From: Sedimentisphaerales bacterium
GTDB lineage: Bacteria; Planctomycetota; Phycisphaerae; Sedimentisphaerales; Anaerobacaceae
Direction: 5' to 3'
Length of the DNA stretch: 12,447 nt
Assembly (NCBI GenBank): GCA_030630905.1
Contig: DAOVMB010000030.1
Coordinates: 1 to 12,447 of the forward strand
The notes under the pieces are model-generated. The model ran no database searches. It saw nothing but the letters and a program-made list of their open reading frames with translations, and had not been told where the DNA came from. The position numbers and the translations under genes are program-made. This document shows, piece after piece, positions 7,865 through 12,447 of this stretch (the stretch's first letter is position 1; every line of letters starts with the position of its first letter).

Positions 7865-7925
7865 GATGGCTGTCTGGCTCCGGAGAGATTTCGCAGCGGT
7901 ACAATTAAAGACAAATGGCATATAG
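7821..7925 (+). pseudogene. C-terminal remnant of the GH127 gene, out of frame
   Basis: In the frame one base off from the GH127 reading frame, this stretch reads MAIPYCLWSNRGEGEMAVWL and ends at a TAG at 7923-7925. A segment like 'IPYYAWANRG.GEM.VW' is characteristic of the last part of DUF1680/GH127 proteins. Its position right after the N-terminal part shows one ancestral gene that lost roughly 200 or more codons, with a junction at about 7823-7831 that also changed the frame. Confidence 0.75.
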
Positions 7926-7945
7926 TGTAAAAACCGGCATTTAAA

Positions 7946-7952
7946 AAGGAGA
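7946..7952 (+). promoter_or_regulatory. Strong ribosome binding site (AAGGAGA) for ADH-B
   Basis: AAGGAGA ends five bases before the ATG at 7958. It supports this start and suggests that triad B is translated well, independently of the broken glycosidase gene before it. Confidence 0.8.
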
Positions 7953-7957
7953 ATTGG

Positions 7958-9007
7958 ATGAGAGCAGTTTTTCTAAAATCATCAAGGACTCTCGAACTGC
8001 GAAATATACCCGAGCCTAACGTGCCGGATGACGGGATCGTTATAGAGGTCAAAGCCTGTGGTATCTGCGGCTCGGATCTGAGAAGATGGACAGAAGGGCC
8101 GCCGCCCGGCAGCAAAGAAGTAATCCCAGGCCATGAAGCGGCTGGTATTGTCATCGAGACCGGTCCGAGCTGTTCGGACTTTAAGATAGGCGATTTGGTC
8201 GCGATTGCTCCCGATATCCACTGCGGAGATTGCTACTACTGCCGGAAGGAATTGTACAATCTTTGCGATAATCTGCAATTTCTGGGAGTTACTCCCGGTT
8301 TTCCAGGTGGCTTTACCGAGCGAATGGCATTGACAGGGGAAATTCTCACAAATGGAATCGTCAACAAAATGCCGGACGGCCTTTCTTTCGAGCATGCAGC
8401 AGTTTCGGAGTTGTGTAACTCGGTGCTCGCCACTCACGAAAAAGCGGGCACAAGTGAAAACGATACGGTAGTAGTCATCGGGGCCGGGCCCGCCGGCTGC
8501 CTCCACGTCTCGGTGGCTAGGCAGCAAGGTGCTCGTGTATGCGTTTTGGAAATCAGCCGGACGAGGCGTCGGATGGTTGAGAAATTCAACCCTGATTTGG
8601 TACTCGATTCATCATCCGGGGACATTCTCGGCAGAATAAAGGAATTCACCGGCGGCATCGGAGCGGATATCGTTATATGTGCAAATCCTGTCGCACAAAC
8701 TCAAAGACTCGGTGTGGAGATGGTTCGCAAGGGTGGCAAAGTAGTCCTTTTCGGAGGCTTGCCCAAGGCAAATCCAATGATCACACTTGACAGCAATTTG
8801 ATTCATTACGGCGAGATTCAAGTAATCGGGGCATTCTCTTACCATCCTCGGTTTCACAAGATGGCTTTGAGCTTATTAGCGGGTGGGAAGCTGCCAGTTG
8901 AGTCGCTGATAACACATACATTTGAACTTGAGAAGATAAACGAGGCGTACGATATGGCTGCAAGCGGAGAAGCGCTGAAGGTCATCATCAAAATCGGGAG
9001 ACAATAG
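7958..9007 (+). CDS. Zinc-dependent medium-chain sugar/polyol dehydrogenase (ADH-B)
   Basis: A 349-residue NAD-type medium-chain dehydrogenase, paralogous to the one at 5145-6197. Catalytic zinc ligands are Cys37 (CGICGSD) and His59/Glu60, with Glu151 in the SEL segment. Structural zinc ligands are Cys89, Cys92, Cys95 and Cys103. The cofactor loop GAGPAG is at 175-180, and Glu198 ends the second strand, which fits NAD. The C-terminal half shares LFGGLPK and PVESLITHTF with copy A (PVEKLITHRF). It opens triad B and is followed after two bases by the COG4091 gene. Likely role: oxidation of a sugar alcohol or a secondary hydroxyl of a sugar. The exact substrate, and whether it differs from that of copy A, is unknown. 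Confidence 0.92.
   Translation: MRAVFLKSSRTLELRNIPEPNVPDDGIVIEVKACGICGSDLRRWTEGPPPGSKEVIPGHEAAGIVIETGPSCSDFKIGDLVAIAPDIHCGDCYYCRKELYNLCDNLQFLGVTPGFPGGFTERMALTGEILTNGIVNKMPDGLSFEHAAVSELCNSVLATHEKAGTSENDTVVVIGAGPAGCLHVSVARQQGARVCVLEISRTRRRMVEKFNPDLVLDSSSGDILGRIKEFTGGIGADIVICANPVAQTQRLGVEMVRKGGKVVLFGGLPKANPMITLDSNLIHYGEIQVIGAFSYHPRFHKMALSLLAGGKLPVESLITHTFELEKINEAYDMAASGEALKVIIKIGRQ
8996..9000 (+). promoter_or_regulatory. Ribosome binding site (GGGAG) supporting a GTG start
   Basis: GGGAG lies at the 3' end of the dehydrogenase gene, nine bases before a GTG at 9010. No ATG occurs in frame before the Rossmann loop, so this site decides the GTG start of the downstream COG4091 gene and implies translational coupling. 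Confidence 0.7.
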
Positions 9008-9009
9008 AA

Positions 9010-10359
9010 GTGATTGGAATAAACTCTGAACTGGCGGAAAGACAAAAGACCGGCAGGCCCGTAAAGGTCGGATTAATCGGCGCAGGCCAGATGGGCGTTG
9101 ACGTAGTAGCTCAAGTGACAAAGATGAAGGGCATAGAAGTTGTTGCTATTGCGGATATCGAAATCGAGCGTGCAAAGACCGCACATGAAATTGCCGGTAC
9201 CAAAGGTCAAATGGCACAGGCGGATTCGGTCGAACAGGCTGACCGGCTCGTGGCAGAGGGTACGTACGTTTACGCTCCGGACTATCGAGTTATCACGGAT
9301 ATGAAAGGCATCGATGTCATGCTGGAGGCTACTGGCATTCCGGAAATCGGAGCCAGGGCGGCAATTCGTTCGGCAAGAAACGGCCGGCATCTGGCAATGA
9401 TGAACGTCGAGACGGACATAACCATTGGTCCGCTCTTGCACCGGTTCACCGAGCATAAAGGCGTACTTTATGCTCTGGCGGCGGGAGATGAGCCGGCGGC
9501 TTGCAAGGAGCTTTACGATTTTGCCGATGCACTAGGCTTTACCATTGTCGCAATGGGAAAGGGCAAGAATAATCCGCTGGATAGGCATGCAAAACCGACG
9601 GACGAAAAATGGGCCACTGAGGCAGCACGGCGAGGCCTTAGCCCCAATATGCTGATCGAATTCGTGGACGGCAGCAAAACAATGATTGAGATGGCAGCTG
9701 TCTCGAACGCCACCGGCCTTGTTCCTGATGTCCGCGGTATGCACGGGCCTAGGACCAGTCGCGACAAACTGAACGAGACCTTCGCTCTGAAAGAACACGG
9801 CGGCGTTCTGAATAAAACCGGTGTCGTCGAATACGGCATAGGCCATGTCCATCCGGGCGTTTTCGCTGTGGTGACGACAGACCACCCCCGACTGCGCCAG
9901 GCCCTGGTATATCGTGACATGGGCGACGGTCCCTACTACACGCTCTTTCGGCCTTATCATCTGTGCAGCATTGAAGTACCACTGACCTGTGCGATGCTCG
10001 CTATCAGAGGCAAATCCAATATGGTCCCTCTCGACAGACTCGTTTCTGAAGTTTTCGTTGTTGCCAAGCAGGACATGGCACCCGGCGATGTTCTGGACGG
10101 TATTGGGGGGTGCAGCTTCTACTGCCTGATAGATGAGTATGAAATCGCTACGAAGGAAAAACTGCTGCCCGCGGGAATCGCAAAAAACGCCAGACTTATC
10201 CGATCTGTTGCTAAAGACACACCGGTAACGTATGAGGATGTAGAGCTTGCAGAGCCGTCTACCATCCTTGATCTGCGTCGCTTGCAGGATAAGTGGATGT
10301 CCGGCCGGATCGATGAACAGAAAATGCTCGAAACGATAGATACAATGGCAGTCGAGTAA
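9010..10359 (+). CDS. COG4091 NAD(P)-dependent oxidoreductase with SAF domain, DXR-II/DRL-like (copy B)
   Basis: A 449-residue paralogue of the gene at 3846-5141, starting at GTG. The Rossmann loop GAGQMG is at residues 24-29. The same conserved blocks recur: MNVETDITIG, AGDEPA, GKGKNNPLD, DGSKTMIEMAAVSNATG, GMHGP and GPYYTLFRPYHLC. The SAF-like tail contains AKQDMAPGDVLDGIGG. Its length is close to that of Brucella DRL (about 445 residues). AGDEPA and NNPLD are also nearer to what I recall of the Brucella-type sequences than the copy A versions are. The possible reactions are those discussed for copy A. It lies between a dehydrogenase and a kinase, mirroring triad A. Family is clear; the reaction is inferred. 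Confidence 0.86.
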   Translation: MIGINSELAERQKTGRPVKVGLIGAGQMGVDVVAQVTKMKGIEVVAIADIEIERAKTAHEIAGTKGQMAQADSVEQADRLVAEGTYVYAPDYRVITDMKGIDVMLEATGIPEIGARAAIRSARNGRHLAMMNVETDITIGPLLHRFTEHKGVLYALAAGDEPAACKELYDFADALGFTIVAMGKGKNNPLDRHAKPTDEKWATEAARRGLSPNMLIEFVDGSKTMIEMAAVSNATGLVPDVRGMHGPRTSRDKLNETFALKEHGGVLNKTGVVEYGIGHVHPGVFAVVTTDHPRLRQALVYRDMGDGPYYTLFRPYHLCSIEVPLTCAMLAIRGKSNMVPLDRLVSEVFVVAKQDMAPGDVLDGIGGCSFYCLIDEYEIATKEKLLPAGIAKNARLIRSVAKDTPVTYEDVELAEPSTILDLRRLQDKWMSGRIDEQKMLETIDTMAVE

Positions 10360-10386
10360 GCTTGCAACTCAATAGGAGAACTCAGC

Positions 10387-11895
10387 ATGTCCATGATCGG
10401 TTTAGATATTGGAACCACAGGTTGCAAAGCCATTGCTTTCAGCAACGATTGGCGAATCCTCGGACAGGGCAAAAGAGAATGTTCGATTCTAACGCCTCAA
10501 ACACACTGGGCAGAGCAGGATGCCGAATTGATCTGGAAACTCGCCGTCGAGTCACTTGCCGAAGCCATAAACCAAAGCAAATCCGATCCACCCACAGCGA
10601 TGGCGCTTTCGTTGCAGGGCGAAGCGATCATCCCCGTGGATAAGCAGGGAAAACCGATGCGAAATGCCATCCTTGGAATGGATACTCGCACGACAGAAGA
10701 GAACGCATGGCTTGCAAATACATTCGGGGCCGAAGTGCTCTATAACAGGACCGGCATGCCCATGCATACAATGAATACGCTGACCAAGCTGCTCTGGTTG
10801 AAGAAACACGAGCCGGCCATCTGGGATCGGAGCCATCAGTTCCTGCTCTACGAGGACTACTTCCTAAGACGCCTTACGGGCAAGGCATCGATAAGTCACT
10901 GCCTCGCCTCCCGAACCCAGATGTATGATCTGCAAAGCGGTTGCTGGGCTACTGACATACTGGATAAATGCGGAATTGACACTGGACGTTTATCTGAACT
11001 GGCGCCGGCTGCTGGCGGGGTGGTCGGCCGTCTTAAAAAAGATATTGCCGCCCGAATAGGTGTTAGCAGCGATGTTTTGATCATAAGCGGCGGTCATGAC
11101 CAGGCCTGCGCAGCACTGGGCAGCGGGGTGATTAAACCGGGCCTGGCTATGGTCTCCACGGGGACGGCCGAGGTTGTTGAAGTTGCAATGTCGTCACCCG
11201 TGCTGAGCGAATCACTCCGCCGGGGCAATATCTCAGTCTACCGCCATGTCATACCCGGATTGTACCTGTCAATGACCCTAAATCATAGCGGGGGACTTCT
11301 CCTGAGATGGTTTAGAGACACTCTCGGCAAAGACAAGCTGCTTGAAGCCCAGCAGTCCGGCGGAGATGCTTATGATTTGATGCTGGCGGATGCCAAGCCG
11401 GGGCCCACCGGCCTTATGGTTCTGCCGCATTTCTCCGGGAGCGGCACGCCGACACTTGACACCACTTCGAGAGGCGCCTTTCTTGGCATGACCTTTGCCA
11501 CGACCCAGGCCGGCATGGCAAAAGCAATTCTTGAGGGCTTGACCTTTGAACTGCGAGTCAATCTCGATCTTTTAAGAGAGTCCGGCATAGAAATCGAAGA
11601 GCTGCACGCCGTCGGCGGAGGAGCACGCAGCGACATCTGGCTTCAACTAAAGGTGAACATTTGCGAAACACCTCTACGTGTTCCAAGAGTTACTGAGGCC
11701 GCCTGCCTGGGCGCAGCAATTCTCGCTTCTGTGGGTGTCGGTGGTTACGACAACATAAACTCCGTTGCTAAAGAGGCTGTCGGGATGGAACGTACGATCA
11801 CGCCATGCAGCAAACATGTTGAAGCTTATAGACCACGGTATAAACTCTACTTGGAACTGTATCCCAAACTGATCTCGCTCCTTCGCCGATGTTGA
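10387..11895 (+). CDS. FGGY-family carbohydrate kinase, xylulokinase-like (kinase B)
   Basis: A 502-residue FGGY kinase. The N-terminal phosphate loop is at residues 5-14 (GLDIGTTGCK). The probable catalytic base is Asp238 in GGHDQACAALGSG, and the C-terminal adenosine loop is GGGARS at 410-415. HFSGSGTPTLD and the tail TEAACLGAAILA are typical of xylulokinase/gluconokinase-like members. The substrate segment reads SLQGE at 75-79 where xylulokinase has SGQMH, followed by a regular MDTRT. It therefore resembles xylulokinase more than kinase A does but probably uses another ketose or polyol. An AGGAG site at 10374-10378 lies eight bases before the ATG. It is the last intact gene of the operon; no terminator hairpin is obvious after its stop. 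Confidence 0.92.
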   Translation: MSMIGLDIGTTGCKAIAFSNDWRILGQGKRECSILTPQTHWAEQDAELIWKLAVESLAEAINQSKSDPPTAMALSLQGEAIIPVDKQGKPMRNAILGMDTRTTEENAWLANTFGAEVLYNRTGMPMHTMNTLTKLLWLKKHEPAIWDRSHQFLLYEDYFLRRLTGKASISHCLASRTQMYDLQSGCWATDILDKCGIDTGRLSELAPAAGGVVGRLKKDIAARIGVSSDVLIISGGHDQACAALGSGVIKPGLAMVSTGTAEVVEVAMSSPVLSESLRRGNISVYRHVIPGLYLSMTLNHSGGLLLRWFRDTLGKDKLLEAQQSGGDAYDLMLADAKPGPTGLMVLPHFSGSGTPTLDTTSRGAFLGMTFATTQAGMAKAILEGLTFELRVNLDLLRESGIEIEELHAVGGGARSDIWLQLKVNICETPLRVPRVTEAACLGAAILASVGVGGYDNINSVAKEAVGMERTITPCSKHVEAYRPRYKLYLELYPKLISLLRRC

Positions 11896-12296
11896 CGTGA
11901 CAATTTCTTCTATTATTCCGGCGGACGTTTTGTGTAGGATTTTCTGAACGAATCGTACCAGCTAACCAAAGCGCACCAAGCCACGAACGAAGCACCATCA
12001 AAATGACCTGCTTTGAGTGCCCCTTGACAATCTGACCAAAACTTTTGGGAAAGCTGTCAAAGCGATTGATCATGTCACCTTTAAGATTGGGAATTTAGAT
12101 GTGGTAGCCCTGCTTTTTGGATAGCTTAAGGACACCATAGAAGCCGATTTATGATAACGTATGATTTTTTTCGCACATTATGCTGGGACGTTAAAGCAGT
12201 CCTTTTTCTGGTCGATGGTCGATCTCGACTTTTCTATTCAGGTATCGACATCCATCAATTCCGGAACAAGAATCGCGGTGAATCGGATTAGGATGA
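11896..12296. other. Intergenic stretch with no intact gene; possible decayed transposase remainder
   Basis: About 400 bases without a convincing coding region. On the minus strand, roughly 12040-11913, one frame reads segments such as GASFVAWCALVSWYDSF. These faintly resemble the 'LF.AYYNF.R.H' C-terminal region of DDE transposases, but there are stops and no continuous frame. Together with the fragment at the right edge this may be the eroded 3' end of one insertion sequence. A symmetrical dyad at 12024-12060 is listed separately. Confidence 0.3.
12024..12060. repeat. Two-part inverted repeat (nested dyad)
   Basis: TTGACA, six bases, CCAAAA, one central C, TTTTGG, six bases, TGTCAA. Both arm pairs are perfect inverted repeats and are symmetric around base 12042, while the six-base spacers do not pair. 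It could be an operator-like or hairpin element, a relic of an insertion sequence, or chance. Confidence 0.4.
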
Positions 12297-12446
12297 TTAG
12301 TCCTGTGCTGATGCTACATCAAGCCATATTGCCGCAACACGCCGAGAACCTTTGGGGCGGCCTCGTTTGCCCGTATGTGGTGGCGTAGTTTTCTTGCCGT
12401 AGGCCTTCAAGATGGCCTTTTTATACGGTTTATACTCATCGGATGT
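12297..12446 (-). pseudogene. Probable decayed DDE transposase fragment (IS1-like group), cut by window edge
   Basis: Read leftward from base 12446, the frame gives TSDEYKPYKKAILKAYG and then GKRGRPKGSRRV, stopping at a TAA at 12299-12297 after 49 codons. A 'TSDE..AYK.A.L..YG....p..GkrGRP' arrangement is, from memory, typical of a DDE transposase group resembling IS1 transposases, with the Asp of TSDE as a likely catalytic residue. Family resemblance fades after about base 12345, and the expected 100 or so C-terminal residues are not in frame, so the gene is truncated or mutated. The rest of the element lies beyond the right edge. The assignment rests on remembered motifs only. Confidence 0.45.
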
Positions 12447-12447
12447 C

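Noticed and set aside
10387..11895. Naming this gene xylB (xylulokinase).
   Set aside because: The substrate loop differs from xylulokinase (SLQGE in place of SGQMH) and there is no xylose isomerase nearby, so only the family is supported.
12161..12388. A 75-codon + strand open frame near the right edge.
   Set aside because: It runs antisense to the likely transposase fragment, has no recognisable motif and no ribosome binding site.
12401..12422. AGGCC...GGCCT hairpin followed by a T run, resembling an intrinsic terminator.
   Set aside because: It lies within the codons of the leftward transposase fragment, the stem is only five base pairs, and it is about 500 bases after the last gene.

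Overview
The window is one long rightward run of sugar-catabolism genes, apparently bacterial and probably from an uncultured Gram-negative lineage. Every intact gene is on the + strand. Spacing is tight (2-42 bases between most genes) and base composition looks close to balanced by eye. An RbsABC-type importer, a secreted GH127-type glycosidase and several sugar kinases and dehydrogenases would fit a plant-polysaccharide degrader such as a planctomycete or a similar phylum. No rRNA, tRNA or marker gene is present, so the phylum is a guess.

Layout. 1-601: C-terminal half of an RbsA-type sugar ABC ATPase, cut by the window edge. 605-1595: RbsC-type permease whose expected N-terminus lies in another frame, joined across a run of five C. 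1635-2246: a single-domain KpsF/GutQ-like SIS sugar-phosphate isomerase. 2258-6197: triad A, made of an FGGY kinase, a COG4091 oxidoreductase (NAD(P)-binding plus SAF domain) and a zinc-dependent polyol/sugar dehydrogenase. 6235-6759: a VOC-fold protein. 6779-7925: a GH127 (DUF1680) glycosidase gene with a signal peptide, broken by an internal deletion. 7958-11895: triad B, the same three families in the reverse gene order (dehydrogenase, COG4091, kinase) on the same strand. 11896-12447: no intact gene; a leftward decayed transposase fragment lies at the right edge.

How the genes may work together (inference). A monosaccharide or polyol is imported by the RbsABC system, oxidised at a hydroxyl by the zinc dehydrogenases, phosphorylated by the FGGY kinases, and rearranged by the SIS isomerase and the COG4091 enzymes. 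COG4091 is the family that contains the second type of 1-deoxy-D-xylulose-5-phosphate reductoisomerase (DXR-II/DRL of Brucella), which interconverts linear and branched C5 sugar phosphates. No aldolase is visible. Two COG4091 enzymes beside two kinases and two dehydrogenases therefore suggest a catabolic route for a branched or otherwise rare sugar or polyol. That is the most interesting possibility here; the substrate cannot be read from the sequence.
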